Positions 48,050 to 60,899 of a DNA stretch of 64,000 nt are shown here, piece by piece. The DNA is from Girardinichthys multiradiatus. Taxonomy: Eukaryota; Chordata; Actinopteri; Cyprinodontiformes; Goodeidae. Under the pieces are notes generated by a model. It ran no database searches. It had not been told where the DNA came from and saw only the letters and a program-made list of their open reading frames with translations. The DNA lies in the NCBI RefSeq assembly GCF_021462225.1, contig NC_061805.1, positions 31,947,958 to 32,011,957 of the forward strand, read 5' to 3'. The translations under genes and the position numbers were made by a program. The number at the start of each line of letters is the position of its first letter. The first letter of the stretch is position 1.

Positions 48050-48310
48050 TCCCCATGAGCAAAAGTATTCACACCTCTTAAACTTTTCCATATTTTTGTC
48101 AAACTACCACAAACTTTAGAGTACTTGTATTTTAGCGAAGACCAAACTTTTACTTTCTAGTATTCATGAAAAAAACATATAGCAAAAAAAAAAAAAAAAA
48201 AAACACTGTATTTCACCCTGAACACACTTTCCAACAAGGGAAAAATGACATTGGCAGCATAATGGTGCACACAAATGCACCTTTCAGGTATTTGTCAGAG
48301 AAAAATGTGG
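48050..48310 (+). mobile_element. Tc1-like remnant with internal deletion
   Basis: It begins with AGCAAAAGTATTCACACCTC, like the inverted repeat of the 23813 family, and jumps to a degraded CACCCTGAACACAC and GGCAGCATAATG, which in intact relatives lie in the transposase core. An A20 run (48184-48203) sits at the junction. Confidence 0.45.
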
Positions 48311-51300
48311 AAAACAATGTTTCATTTTGTTTTTACATCACACTTAGACAACACCTATACTTAGAAAAGTTTTCCTTTTCCTTTTTTTATTTTAGGGCTG
48401 TCTGATTGGTATTTTTAACCACTTTTGGGAGTTACTTAGTAGAAATCGAGACAATTTTCCTGGGCTAGCCAGCACAGGATGACGCTGCTGGACACTTTTT
48501 AGTGTAATCTCATCTCTCGGCCCAGTTCGTCTCAACTTCAGCTGTTTCCAATTTGGGCACAGCACTTGTGTGTTGTCCATTTATGTAACTATGAATTTGA
48601 GCCGTGGTGGCCCTTCTTTGCATGCAGAATCCTTTCTGCATCTCATACACGTGAGAGTGGCTGTGGGTGCAGCAACGTCTCAAATCAAATTAACTTTGAA
48701 TGAACTGGAACACGAAAGAATAACACAGTCTATGGCACACCTGCTAATTCAAATGCAGGGGATGTCTAGGAATGTGAGTGGAAATATCAGATGCAAGCTG
48801 GACATAAATATGTCAAAGTTTTGCGTTATTACTAATACAGTGCAGATCTGTGTGGTCTAACAGAGGTTGGAGTTGATGTCATCTCCTCAGACTTAAGGAT
48901 GGGGTTCCTCCACTCACAGCATCTAAAGCCTGCAGCCACTAAAGAAACTAATTACAGAGTACAGCTGCATCCCTCGCTGCATAAATCCTCAATGCCTCGC
49001 TCTCCCACCCACACGCTGACTCTGCCAAAGACATACTGTATGCCGGCATTCTCGCACCACCACTCTTCATTTGCAAAAAGCAAGCTCCAGCTGGCTGATG
49101 TTTGAAGCGCGGGGTTTTAGCGTGCAGGCCTGAGATAAGCTGCGCTGAGCTGTGAAAACACAGATTACATTTCTCCAGCTTATTACAGACAGTGTGCCTC
49201 TGCCTCCCGGCCATACTGTAATTGTGACCAAAAAACCGCAGCCTTCACTTGGCAGCGAGATATGACTCGATTGGGGGACACCCCCCCCCATTACTCCTCT
49301 CAAACCTGCAAAGATTTGACAGCCGTGCTAATTTAACTTTACATTCCCCATATGTTTCCTGAAAGATGGCCTCCTCCTGCGATAAGCTGCAACCACGTTC
49401 CTTTTAAGTGCTTTTGGACAATAAAGCAGAATCCAAACCAACATATTAGGTGCTACCTCTATAAATTGTCATCTTCACACTTTTTAAAATCCATCAAAAT
49501 CAGCAAATGGAAGGAAAAAGTCCAAATTGTTGACCTAATAAAATTTGCAGACATGACTGCTGAGAGTGCAATCACCCTTCATCATTTCCTGAGGCGTTTC
49601 AAGTCAGCTTTAATGTAATAATGTTGCTTTTACAGGCTAATATACTCATCACAAAATTGTCCCTAAATGAGGTGTAATTTAGATATTTGTGTTAAATGTG
49701 CCATAAGCTGAGATATCCCCACTGAAAACTAGCATTTACTTTCTTGGTATGCCAAAGCCAAACAGGCATACATTAAATCTCTGTTTCTGGCATGCTATGA
49801 AAATGCTTCCATCTGCAAATACTTAGCCCCATTTTTTTTCCCTTTTTGCCTCAATCAGAGATAAAGTGCATTGTGTTCCAGGTCCAGAAGTAAGACAATA
49901 TTTCCCAAACCTCATAGAAAACAATTAAGACCCAGTAATTACACCAGTGACCTGGAATTCCAGCCAAGTCCAGAGTTTGGGGTGAGAGAAAAGAGAAAGA
50001 AGGCTAATGTGAAAGGTGTCTGCCTCATAGAGTATTATTTTACTCTGTTTGCACTCTGATGGGGTTACTTTTGGCTATATGTAATTGCGGGATGTAATCT
50101 TTGGTAGAGCCCCTTGTCTGCACGTGACGGGTGCCGTAGTGACAGCATGGCATGAACTCGGACCTTGGAGCTGTCTCATCTGTCTCTGCAAACTCCTGCT
50201 CTGGCTGTGCAGACAAACAATCCAAAACTGAAACAGAGATATGTTATCTTTAACACAGACTGGACCTGTTGAGTTATGCATGCTGATTGACAAGGTGGGG
50301 GTGAGAGTTTCCATGAGAAAAGAATACTCACATCGAAAGGGCTGTGAAAAATGTTTTGTCCAATCCGATCTGAAATGGAGGCATCTGGTGTCTACTAATA
50401 ATTTTATTTGTTATTGGGGAAAGCAACCGGATCTAGCCTGCTATAAAATGTTTGTGATATATGGCAAATAGTCTTTACATAATTGTGGATGGACTGGCCA
50501 ACTCTTATTTGTGGAATTGCTTTAATTTGGAAACATGGGAGGATTTTCAAGCATAAATGGTATGTTTAAGGTCTTGCCAAAGCAATTGTGTTTAGGTCCA
50601 GACTTTGAATAAACCACCCCAAAACCATTTTTAAGCCCTTCAAGCTTAAAACATTTGCCAAAATCAGGTACAGAGTTTGGACAAAAGAATTAGAAAACAG
50701 CGCTAAAGAAAAAAAAAAGTTTGATCTTTAAATGATTACAAGACTGTATGGCTGCTTAAAAGCAAAATACACAAAAATTGAAATCCAGGAATACTAATTT
50801 CTTTAATATTAATAGGATGATATTTATTCGTCCCTTTAAACAGTAAAGCAGATTAGATTTTCAAGTCTTTTTAAATCAGATTAACTCAAACCCGAAAGTG
50901 TAGAAAAGGAAATTACATGATTGGCAGATAAACGCAGGCACATCTTTCAGGAGACGTCAAACTTCCACCGACTTAACCACGAGTGCAGCCTTAGCTTCAC
51001 TTGGCAACACTATGGTTACACAGTTTGAGTAGGGTCTGGCCTCCAACTTTGCCCGTGTGGCAGCGGATCTTTCTTTCTCCTTAAGGAGCAGAACGAGGTG
51101 GAGAGGAGTGGGGCATCAGGTTCTATCCTGGCCTGAGGTTTTGCTCAAAAGGCAGGAGCTCTGGATGGCATCCACGGTGTAGAGGAGTAAAGGCCCCATG
51201 AAAGGGAGCTGTCACTCCCAGTGAGCAGCTTCTATGATCTGAGCCACCCGGAACGACGCTCTGATAAGTGCCTAATCCCAGCGTCCCGGCTGGCTTGATG

Positions 51301-51805
51301 GACCCCCACTGCCATGACAACCGGAGGGGAATCTCCTACAGCAACAACTTAATTGGATAATTTCCTCCCAGTTTCACTGTGTGTGTTTCTCCCTTTGTTA
51401 AGTAAAGTCTGCTCTGTCTGACAGAGAATGTTTTTTAACTTCAATATTGGGGAAGGTTTAAATTCAATAGCGTATTTGGGAAGTTTTTGTGTGTGCAAGT
51501 TCAGTCAAGCAAGAAAAGTAAAGATTTTTTTTCTTTAGCTTAAGCCACACTGCAGCAGAACACAAACCAGAGGGAGGGTTCTCCTAGGAGAGTGAGCGTA
51601 AAAGAAGTATACAGCCTCTGTTTTCAGCACCAGCAAGTGACCACTTTAACCACTGTAAACATTTATTGTCCTTTGTCATGTATGGCCTGACAATTTATGT
51701 TACACCCATTCAAGCTCCGGGTCACGACATAAACAGATGCCCCACCCTTCTCCCCAGACAGCCGAGACCTGCAAACTAGTGCCAGGGAAAGTCATTATAC
51801 ATTAC

Positions 51806-51807
<2 letters not shown>
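48311..51807. other. Non-coding stretch; probable intron or 3' side of the EMI-domain gene
   Basis: Between 50520 and 50700 a few phrases (TTTAGGTCCAGACTTTGA, AAACCACCCCAAAACC) resemble minus-strand text of old Tc1-like elements. I searched the minus strand by eye for the next exon of the EMI-domain gene, starting in phase 1 after an AG, and found none that I can defend. The part from 48900 to 49300 is richer in GC and has few simple runs, but no coding signal. Confidence 0.35.
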
Positions 51808-51838
<31 letters not shown>

Positions 51839-52133
51839 CCTGTCTTGGCATCACAGTGAGAACCATTTTCCCGATTTCACCATAAAATTGAGGACCGTTT
51901 GTACCAAAGTGAGGACATTTTGCTGGTCCTCACGACCTATTTCGCTAACAGTTAGGTTTAGGACTATGGTGTGAATTGACTTTAGGTTAGGGTTAGGGTT
52001 AGGCATGCACTGGTAATAGTTAGGTTTAGGGCTATTGTCAGGGTTAGGGCGTAGAAAGGGTTGAAAATGACTGAAAATCAATGGAAGTCAATGGGAGTCA
52101 ACAGATGGTCCTCACTACATATAGCAAAACAAG

Positions 52134-52179
<46 letters not shown>

Positions 52180-52190
52180 TGTGTGTGTGT
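51808..52190. repeat. GT-flanked repeat with TTAGGG-like core
   Basis: (GT)15 at 51808-51837 and an interrupted GT run at 52137-52190 enclose about 300 bp. Near the left is GAGGACATTTTGCTGGTCC, near the right GGTCCTCACTACATATAG, and in the middle several GGTTAGGGTTAGGG-type hexamers (about 51987-52050). It looks like a recurrent fish repeat that carries its own microsatellite edges. Confidence 0.7.
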
Positions 52191-52668
52191 AAGCTGAGAC
52201 ATGAAAACACCTCTGGGAGCATGGCACTTTAAGCAGATGAAGAGTTGGTTCCAGCTGGATCATAAAAGTGAAAACCACAGAAAAGAATAAGCCTTGATGG
52301 GGTAAATTTACTGCTGGAATGAAGACATTACGGCTGATTAACAGAACCGAGGTATTTGACTCACCCTGAGGAGGCCACAGCGTCTTATTTCGTAACTTCA
52401 TTTAAAGGACAGAGGCTGCCTTATATAAGCTTAATGGAAATCACTCCTGTTCTAAAGTATTACTTGCACACGCACATTGGAGGGCACATACTATATGCAG
52501 GCTATGAGCCTTTAATGAAAAAACAGAGGAATGGGGAGATGAGTAAGCCAGAGGAGAAAGGGAAAGGAAAAGGGACACAATAAAAGAAAAAGGTCCTGCT
52601 ATTCATTTTTGCCCTTGTTTCATCACTCTGTCCATACTTCTAAACATCCTCCTTTAATTATCTCTTAC

Positions 52669-52772
52669 CTTCTTCGCAAGCAGTGCCGCTGAATCCTGGA
52701 CAGCATTTCCACTCGAGCGAGGTCACAGTGCGGTACACCACTTTATACGATGGTCTCACTACTGTCTTATAG
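52669..52772 (-). CDS. emid1: EMID1-like gene, exon encoding the second half of the EMI domain
   Basis: 104-bp minus-strand exon between an AG acceptor (CATATTTCAG, just above 52772) and a GTAAGA donor (just below 52669). It begins with one base completing a Ser codon from the previous exon, then encodes 34 residues: YKTVVRPSYKVVYRTV, TSSEWKCCPGFSG, TACEE. It leaves one base, so it ends in phase 1. The WKCCPGFSG block with its paired Cys is the hallmark of the EMI domain, a Cys-rich fold of secreted matrix proteins (EMILIN, multimerin, EMID1 and COL26A1). From memory of human proteins, the spacing Cys-x4-Tyr across the exon joint and the ending CEE in phase 1 fit EMID1 better than COL26A1. 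Fish paralogues cannot be excluded. Confidence 0.8.
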
Positions 52773-55700
52773 CTGAAATATGCACACAAAATCAAAAATA
52801 TCACAAAAAACAGATAACTGTGATTGTAAGCAATTGCTTACTCTCACTTTCTTGATGTCTTTTGATGTCTTTGTGCATCTCTGCGATCTGTCAAAATTAG
52901 ATGTACTTACTTTGTTCAGTCATTCACATTAGGAGCATAAACAGGGGTTTACCTTTAAAAGACTCAACTTTTTACTCAATAAAATTATAGATGCTCCTAA
53001 AAATCAGGTTGGAGTTGGTCAACTTCTAGCTTGATTAGCACCCGATTAGCAAGTTACAAAAATCAGATCTTTATCCTATCGGTGTACCTTCACTCTAAGT
53101 CATGGTAACAATAGTCAAGTTGGCTACTTTCAGTATCTGTTAAATGCATAAACTTTAGTTTGATGAAGCACAGCAATGTAAGAAGCTATTTAAAAGGAAA
53201 ATGTAACTGTGTTTTTAATGACATTTTCAGACATGTTTGGTTCGCTCAGGCTGTGAGAAGGCGAGAAGAGCAAGACATGAGTGAATAAACAGGAAGGCCA
53301 GATAGAGTATGGCATAGGTTCTCTGTTTTATTTTTATTTATTATTAGCTTTAAACCTCTGCCTGTTGGAAATCTCAGATTTACAGTAAGGTCCTACATTC
53401 TCTATTGAGATACAACTGGAAAGAACTGTTTTAGTAAGGCTAGCCAGGCTAAACATGCGAACACAGCATGCTAAAGACAGTAGACAAAATGTCAGTTCCT
53501 TAAAAATCTCATAAAACATTATTAAAACCATAGTTGCAACCTCTCTCTTAAACAGATGGCACTGCATCTCCTTTGCTACTAATATAGATAATTAATGACC
53601 ACTTAGCAGTATGGCTAGAACAAAAATAATTTTATTGGTGTTTGTATGTTTTCTTATAATAGAGTTCATAAAGAGAAATCCTAGTGGGATTAAATTAGTA
53701 TCAGAAGGCCAAATCTGTAAAAAATCTAAAGATCAGAAAATGGGCAGTAAATTATGATTTGTTGTGCATGTCTATTAACAATGCATATAGAGGAGTAGGG
53801 CTAAATTCAAGATTAGGTGAAGATAGTCACCACTCCCTTTTAGAAATGCAGACATGCAGAAAACTGTAGACTTTAGAAGGTAACTCATACATCACTGCAC
53901 GCACAACCATTTGTCTTGGATAAGCCCTCTGACTCTTGTTCGTAGACTCCATTCAAATGTCCCTATAATGTTTTACAAAACAAAAAGTGTCTGTCTGGTT
54001 ACTCTCAGAACTGCCAACAGTTATTTTTCTCCACTTGATCACCCTATAATTATTCATTCCTTAATAAATTGTGCTACAAGAAAACAAAAAGGGCAATAGG
54101 GCTCAATCCTATGTCATTTCTTCCCCCTTTGTTTGCACACTCACTTAATGGGGTGGGGGGGTTTCCCACTTCTTTTTGTAATGTGGGGGTGCTGGGTGCA
54201 GAGCACAATCTAGTCCTTCAAACAAAGATTTATTGGGAGCATGCTCAAAACAAAAGGGTTTGAGTTATCCCCCACCCCCCACAGCAAAGTGTAATTGAAT
54301 TAACATGCAAAAGATGGAGTTACTTTAGGTGTAGACAAGGTTTTAATTTGACTGAAAAGTGAAAGGTGAAAAGATGTCCACTAAAAGACCTATAACGATG
54401 TCTGAATGAGGTTGTTAAGGTTGATCAAATGGGCTAAGCCTTGCTTTAAAAGTCTTTAAAATTAGCTTTAAAATTTGTACAGGAACTAAATAAAGACAAA
54501 AACTTCCCTTGCATGCAGATCAAATTAGTTTAATTTACTTTTAATTATTCCTTTAAAAGCATTTAAAAAATAAATTTGTGTTTTCCTGTCACCACTACCA
54601 CCGCAATGTGTTTTTGGTGTATTCTCATGGGTTTTGGTATAATTGTCACTGGATAAATTGTATAATTGATCATTTTCATGTCACATTTCTTTGTACAAAT
54701 GTACAATGTTAAAACAAGAGCTGCAAGGTGGGGAGTTATTACCACCATTTCCTTGTAGCCAGGGCCCGTCTGTGTGGAGTATAAATGTTCTTCCTGTTCA
54801 TTTTTTGGATAGCACATCTTCCTCCTACTGTCCAAAAAGGCCCCAGCAATTATGGTTAACTAGCCACTCAAAAACTTGCCTTAGGTGTAAATCATGTGTT
54901 ATTCTTGTAGGACTAAGTAGTTGTAGAAATGCATTGTGGATGCATTCAGCAACAACTGATAACGAGTAGGTGTAGTTTAATGGAGCATTTACATTTTAAA
55001 GTAAAATATTTTACTTGATATTCTTTGTGGCGTCAGATAGAGGGTTCCCGAGGGTTGAAATAAATATTGCAAGTTACCATTTAACAGAAATTAAAAAAAT
55101 TATTAAAGAGACTCGTGTCTGTATGTTTTGTACAATTTAACATAACATTATTAGCATTCTATTATGCAATGAGAAATATGCTTGTGTGTGGAAACAAACC
55201 ATTTTCAGCTTAATCGGCAACCTGGCTGTGGATCAGCTAGGTGAAAATATTCAATCCTATCTTTTTTCTGATCAGTGAATGCACCATATGCCCTAACAGG
55301 TGGCACTGACATCACTCTGTTTTGGATGCTGTTACCTAGTCAAGATAACTTGAAGTTATTTTCATTATAGGAGAGTTATTTGAAGTTAAGTCAAGAAGCA
55401 AAGAGATGTCAGAAGCTACTTGTCAAGACATGTCTGCAGTTTATTCAGGCAGCAGGCGGGAGAGCAAGACCTAATGGGTTAGGATTTTTTTGAAGTAAAG
55501 TTTTGTGATTATTTATTTATTATTGGTTATAACTATTGGTTATTGTTGGTTATAACTCCATTTTCCGTAGAAGAAAGATATCATACTATGGTGAGCTTGT
55601 TGGAGAGTAAATATGTTTTTGGACTTCTGGATGGCTACTGGCTATTCAGACATGCACCGCCAGTTTTAGCCTATTATAGCCTATTTTAGCCATTCAGACG

Positions 55701-56232
55701 AACTCAAAATGAAGATTTTCAAATGAGCAGGATACAACGTTACTCGATACACCGGATAATATTATTAAGCTTTTGCAGTTGCATCAAAAATATGTTTAGA
55801 TATGTTTAAAAGTATGTTCTTGTATTTTCCAGGTCTAATAGTTCTTTGAGAATAATTCTTTCGGACTCACAATCAGTTGATCCGCCAAATGAGCTGAGGG
55901 GGGGACTAATATGACTGACTAGCTGGTTAGCTTCCCCCACTTGCAAGGATTTACTTAATTTTCAAGCTCTTGGTAAAATCCCATCTCTTCACTACCAGTA
56001 AGGCAGATAACAGGATGGATAAAAAAGGACTACAAGTCGCTCTGTTTTGTCCTTTTTGAGTTTTCAACTTCTGTCTGTTATGGAATGCGCTGCATCTATA
56101 ATAGATGTAAATTTAAAAACTTGACTGTGTGAACTAAATAATTACTAATTTGTGGGTCTTTCAAAGACAGGATAGTAAAGGTTTATAACAGCATTGCAGA
56201 GCAGGGTTCAGAATGTCCTGTTGATCTCTCAC
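52773..56232 (-). other. Intron between the two EMI-domain exons (3460 bp)
   Basis: Defined by the GTGAGA donor just below 56233 and the TTTCAG acceptor just above 52772. Exon phases agree across it (two bases plus one base make a Ser codon). It contains an old SINE (54718-54965) and otherwise A/T-rich unrecognised sequence. Confidence 0.75.
54718..54965 (+). mobile_element. Old tRNA-derived SINE (family 1), in the intron
   Basis: Follows the same order as the copies at 24579, 34539 and 43947: GAGCTGCAAGGTGG, CCTTGTAGCC, CTGTGTGGAGT, CTCCTACTGTCC and CCTTAGGTGTA. It has many substitutions and gaps, and the B box is lost. No target-site duplication is visible. This insertion is clearly older than the other three. 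Confidence 0.55.
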
Positions 56233-56346
56233 CTGCCTCCTGAGCATCCCTGTGGCCAGCGGCAGGTCTGGTAGACCCGTTGGAGGATTGTCCCGTTTTG
56301 CACCTGGCAGGTCACTGTCTTAGTTACTGTATGAGGACACCAGTTC
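56233..56346 (-). CDS. emid1: EMID1-like gene, exon encoding the first half of the EMI domain
   Basis: 114-bp minus-strand exon between an acceptor (CTCTTCAG, just above 56346) and a GTGAGA donor (just below 56233). It encodes 37 residues: NWCPHTVTKTVTCQVQNG, TILQRVYQTCRWPQGCSGG, with the first base completing a codon from an upstream exon and the last two (AG) starting a Ser codon. NWC, the TVTC Cys and the CRWP-x-x-C cluster are the conserved first-half EMI residues. The N-x-W start and the short QNGTILQRV spacing resemble EMID1; COL26A1, as I remember it, has two extra residues there. The product would be a secreted matrix protein. The signal-peptide exon should lie at higher coordinates, and I could not identify it in the window. 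Confidence 0.8.
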
Positions 56347-58849
56347 CTGAAGAGACGAACGAGTGAATCAGAGATACAGACTGTAAATAAGGGCAGAATC
56401 AACAACATTTGTTGCTTGTAGATGAAAACCAAAATCGCATTCTTTAACTTGGCTGAGAAGAATGTCTTCAATCACACACTGTCACAAAAGCTAATTAGCC
56501 ATGCAGTCCCAGTTGGTTTTCTTTGTTCCTCCCTCCCCTGCCCTTTTGTTTTTAGACTTCCTCTTGGTGTTTAAATGGTTTTAATCAGCCACAATTTTCC
56601 CAATGAGCGCATTAAGAGCTGTATTTACACTGAAGTCGGTCCTCTATCAATACACATCTGTTCTCAGTGTAGTTCCTCTGGAGCAGATTTTTAACAAGGG
56701 TTACAGCCAGGTCACAAGTTCACTGCCTTCCCATAGATGGTTTATAAGACATTATCGGGACCCACTGAGGCTACTGACAAACTATACCATGCAGATGCTT
56801 CAGTAACCATGTGATTACAGAGCAGGTACCCGAAACCTAACATATTTCTAAGTATCTCATTAAAAGTCTTTAAAAGACACCAAGTTGTGTGAATGTTGAA
56901 ATTATGAAAAGACTGAGAGTTAATTGGTTTAGTTTAATCCTGACTAAGAGCTCTTTTTAACAAGCAGAAAATGTCTCTTTCTGATTGCACACAGGAGATG
57001 ATTCTGAGAAACATCTACTTTTAAAGTCAACTTTGATTTCATCTTGCTAATCACAAATCACTTGGCTTTAATTTATAGGAAAAAACTTGGAGAGGTTGTT
57101 GAGCGACAAGCTATCAGGTAAATAAGGAAACTATTAGCATGCTCAATTTTTGCAAAGTCGAAGGATGTATAGACAGAAGCTCTAGGAACCACCAAGCAGA
57201 CTAGGCAGTTCACAGCGCAAAGACCCCGCTTTGTGTGTTCTGCTTTCAGGGAGTCTGCAGGATGAGTGGCCTGTTCCTGTCTAAGTCTGATTGTCAATAT
57301 GTGAGGCCATGTGTTTGTGTGCATCACAGACAGTTTACAATAAAGGAAACAGCTGAGGGCAAAGGATGTAAAGCAGCTCTCGTTAACAACCCCCACATGT
57401 TGTGGTGTGGCAGCCGCACACACACACACACACACACACGCACACACACACACACGTGAGCTGAGAGACTTTTTTTTTGCAGATTTTTTTACATGAACAA
57501 TACATTTATGTATGAATTATGAAGTATTTTGAATTTTCACCATTCATGCATTACTTTGCCAGATTTTCATTAAAAAAACCTGTTTAAAACTAAACATTAC
57601 TTAAGTTCATCATGAAATAGGATACATTTTCCCCATGTTATACAAATATTGACCTAGGTTTCATATATCTTGGTATATCCATCCCTTTATGAGGCCCCAA
57701 ATGAACCAGCATCTATATCATTACATAACAGTTACTTTTCAAATTACGTGTGGAAAATATATGCCTTTAAAAAAACATTTCCCAGGTAGAGTTTGACGGG
57801 GTGAGGCACTAACCTCAACTTTTCCCTACAACTCATCATCCAGACCCAACAGATAAACATCTGAGTTTCCCAGGCTAACAAGAGACCTCACCTGGGAACA
57901 ACAGACAACGTTCCCGGGGGGTACGTGAAGGACATAGGGGGAAGGGTTTATAATCTCTCCGTTTTTCTTCTCTTTTCACATACGCAGGAAGTAAAAATCA
58001 AAATCCCACTGCATTTGCTCCAATAAATAAAACAAGAATGGTGTTGGGAATGCAGCTCTGAATAGTTGCTTGATTTAGATAATTTCTAAATAGGAAAGAT
58101 AAATTATATATAAGCGTGCAGGCCATCAACACATGTTAGCCCCCCGGTAAAGATGTGTGATTTTATATTTTATTGCAGTTGTATAATCTTACACAATTGT
58201 TTTATTACATTTATTTCCATATTAATTAGCAATACTTGTTTTTAATAACAGTCCCAAATGCCACAATTTCTTTACTCCATACAGTTTATATAAAATACAT
58301 GTGACCCCTTCACTTTATGTTAACAACACTGTTTATAAATCTTGAATTAGTAATCCTGTTTTTCTAGAGCATAAATAATATAGGATATAGAACCCCATTT
58401 TTCTTAGCTCCTATTTTAAATAGGAAAGACAAAATAACTTGCTATTCAATCAACACGGACGTATGTTGAAACTTGTCTACATAACGGAAAAAACAACTGG
58501 AACTGTGACAAGCAAAGCTGATCAAAGACCTAAGTTTATGTTGCCACCTTTGAAAGGTATGGTAAAGGACAAAAAAATAAATCTTGAAACTTTAATGTTA
58601 GAGAAATGTAGAAAGTTAGTGCCTTCTTGGGGTTACCAAGTCTCCTTAGCAATCATTAGATGCTATCTACATAACAATCAGATGTTTAGGTAGTGATGCC
58701 TAAAAAAAAACTTGTCTGTCCTATCTTCACAAATGTAAACCTGTAAGGTGTGTTTCATAACTCTACTGGGACTTTAAGATTTAGCTTTTCAGTAACAAAC
58801 ACTCCACGTGGGTTTGGCAAAGGGAAAAGGTACAGGTATATGGAAAACG
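56347..58849. other. Non-coding stretch upstream of the EMI exon; (CA)n at 57416-57454
   Basis: Probably the preceding intron of the EMI-domain gene. It contains an interrupted CA microsatellite (57416-57454, with a CG step in the middle). A 126-codon minus-strand open frame across it (57073-57453) begins in the microsatellite and is not credible as a gene. Confidence 0.4.
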
Positions 58850-59262
58850 CAACTCAGTCCCTGTTAAATATGGTGGGGAGTCTATGATGCAGTAGGCCTG
58901 TTTTCCTTTCAAAGGCCCCAGAGACCATGTTAGTGTACACTGCACCATGAACTCAAAAAAACTAATTATTTTAAATAAAGCTCTTGTGCCAAAAAACTGA
59001 AATGCACCTTCAATACGACTTTTGATAGGATTTCAATCTAAAACATATAGCCAAATGAAAACCAAAATGATTCCTCAGAAATAAAATCAACCTTCTTGAC
59101 CATCTCTGTCCTCAGACCTTAACCCATAGAAAACCTGATGTGTTTCCTATAGGAGACTGTGCAACAGGAACATCCCTCTCTGGATGCTCTAAACAAGGGA
59201 TTGCAGCAGGAGTTGACTTAATGCTGTCCTACTGGCAGAAAATGGCTGGTAAGAGACACATC
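58850..59262 (+). mobile_element. Degenerate Tc1-like transposase remnant
   Basis: The plus strand shows, in order, a VKYGGESMM-like phrase (about 58865-58890), text resembling PETMLVYTAP, and near 59115 a damaged counterpart of SPDLNPIENL followed by VQQEHPSLDAL. These are the middle and C-terminal parts of a Tc1 transposase. There are many stops, and no end repeats were found. Confidence 0.5.
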
Positions 59263-59267
59263 TAGAA

Positions 59268-59470
59268 GCAACTGTGGCTCACTGATAAGAGTAGTCTTCC
59301 TGCACTCAGAAAGTAGTGGGTTTGATTCCAGCTTTCTCCTGCCACAATGTCAATATGCTGGGCAAGGTGCTAAACTTCAAGTTGCCCACTGACCTGCATA
59401 TTGGTGTATGAACGTGTGTGTGACTGGGTGAATTTGGCTCTAGTGTACAGTCCCATTTACCATCCTTAGC
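59268..59470 (+). mobile_element. tRNA-derived SINE (family 3), diverged
   Basis: The tRNA-like head reads CTGTGGCTCACTGATAAGAG, with a B-box-like GGTTTGATTCC (about 59330). The body includes GCTGGGCAAGGTGCTAAACTTC and GTTGCCCACTGACCTGCATA. This differs from families 1 and 2 in this window. The tail is worn and no target-site duplication is visible. Confidence 0.6.
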
Positions 59471-60899
59471 TAGGAATTAAGAAATATCATTAACTCATCT
59501 TCTCCTCTGCTGAAAAGATGCTGAAAACCCTGTAATAAGGAGCACAGGTGCTCGGTGCACTAAATCCTTTACTGGTAAATGTTTCATAGTCAACACCTTT
59601 CCTTTAGTAGAGGCACCCGTGTGTTATGAAGTGCAAAACCCACCAGCACCATGCTGTTTTACTGGCAAAACACCAAGTAGGCCCTCAATGAGTATCAGGT
59701 CTCAAAGCACACATGGCACACTCTGAATGCTATAGGCCCAAGCTAAATAAATCATCCGCCGTCTCTGTCACACGTAGCCAAAGCCAACAGTTAAGAAAGA
59801 AATCACAGCTTTGTCCCATCTGTTCCTCAGCGTTACAGACGCCAAATGATGGAGAAGACGACACAAAAGACAGCTGAATCCTTATATATAATGTATGCAA
59901 ATGCAGACAGGGTGCAAATAAAATAAAAAAGCTTATAAGCTACATTCTAGCAATGGAGAGTGCCCTCATTTCACCCCAACATGCTGCATGCTTACACTTA
60001 CTCCTCACTGTGCAAGGGAGGAACAACGCTGATGTGAACCGACTTCAAAATGCAGATGATCCTCTGGTAGAAAATGTTTCCATCTAGACATCCATTCTCA
60101 ACAGCAGGAGAAGACAGAATTGGGACTAACACTAATGTAGTGAGGAGAGAAATCTAGAGGATTTATTTCTAGATTTCTGTCAGTGGCAAATACTCAGGGG
60201 AGAAAAAAGGAGAAAAGACTGATGCAGAAAATGGCTAAAGGAAAGGAGAGGTCATTTTGTCCTAAAGCTCTCAAAGTCAGACAGGAGCAAGGAAATGAAA
60301 AAAGTCAATTATAAAGCAGCGTTGGTCCTATGGGACAGAGAGGGAGGCTTAAGATAAATGTGGTTCAACATAAAATGACAAAAAGACAAATAAAGAGTAC
60401 AAGTCGAGGTGAAAATGAATGAGCTCTACAATCCAGGCATAATACTCCTCAGCTTCAAGGGAGAAATGGAGAAAACTGTCAGGGAGCGCTCTGAAAAAAT
60501 GGACCGGCATTAGTTATATTCAGTCTTTTTTTAAGAGCTAACAAATTTTAAGTTAGTTCTGATGGTCAGTGCATCTTTTGTTCAGCATCATCAAAGCAGC
60601 ACACAGAGGTCTTCAAAGTCAGAGCTAAGTGACTCTTTCACCCAGAGACAATGAAGGGTCATCTGTCTTTGTCTGTTTTGAGTCTTCTGATTGGGACACC
60701 TGAGCTTTCAGTCTGTCTGTTAAGGGTTTGTGGGTCTTCTAGTGTTTTAAGGATGAACGTAAAAGAAGACTCAGCTAAGTAGTTCACATTAGCTGACTTG
60801 TTTTAACAGGCACAAAACCTTGGAGAGTTTCTTTAGTGCGATTTGAACTGGATTATGGTTCTCCTATAAAAGAAACTGGCAATGAAAACCAAGCCATCA
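59471..60899. other. Non-coding stretch, nothing recognised
   Basis: No exon, RNA gene or repeat that I can support. Confidence 0.4.

Noticed and set aside
50040..50225. Minus-strand open frame after TTTCAG considered as the next exon of the EMI-domain gene
   Set aside because: In the phase required by the preceding exon it meets a stop quickly, and no collagen-like or coiled-coil pattern appears.
51987..52050. TTAGGG hexamers as an interstitial telomere or fusion site
   Set aside because: Only a few hexamers occur, mixed with variants and embedded in a GT-flanked repeat.
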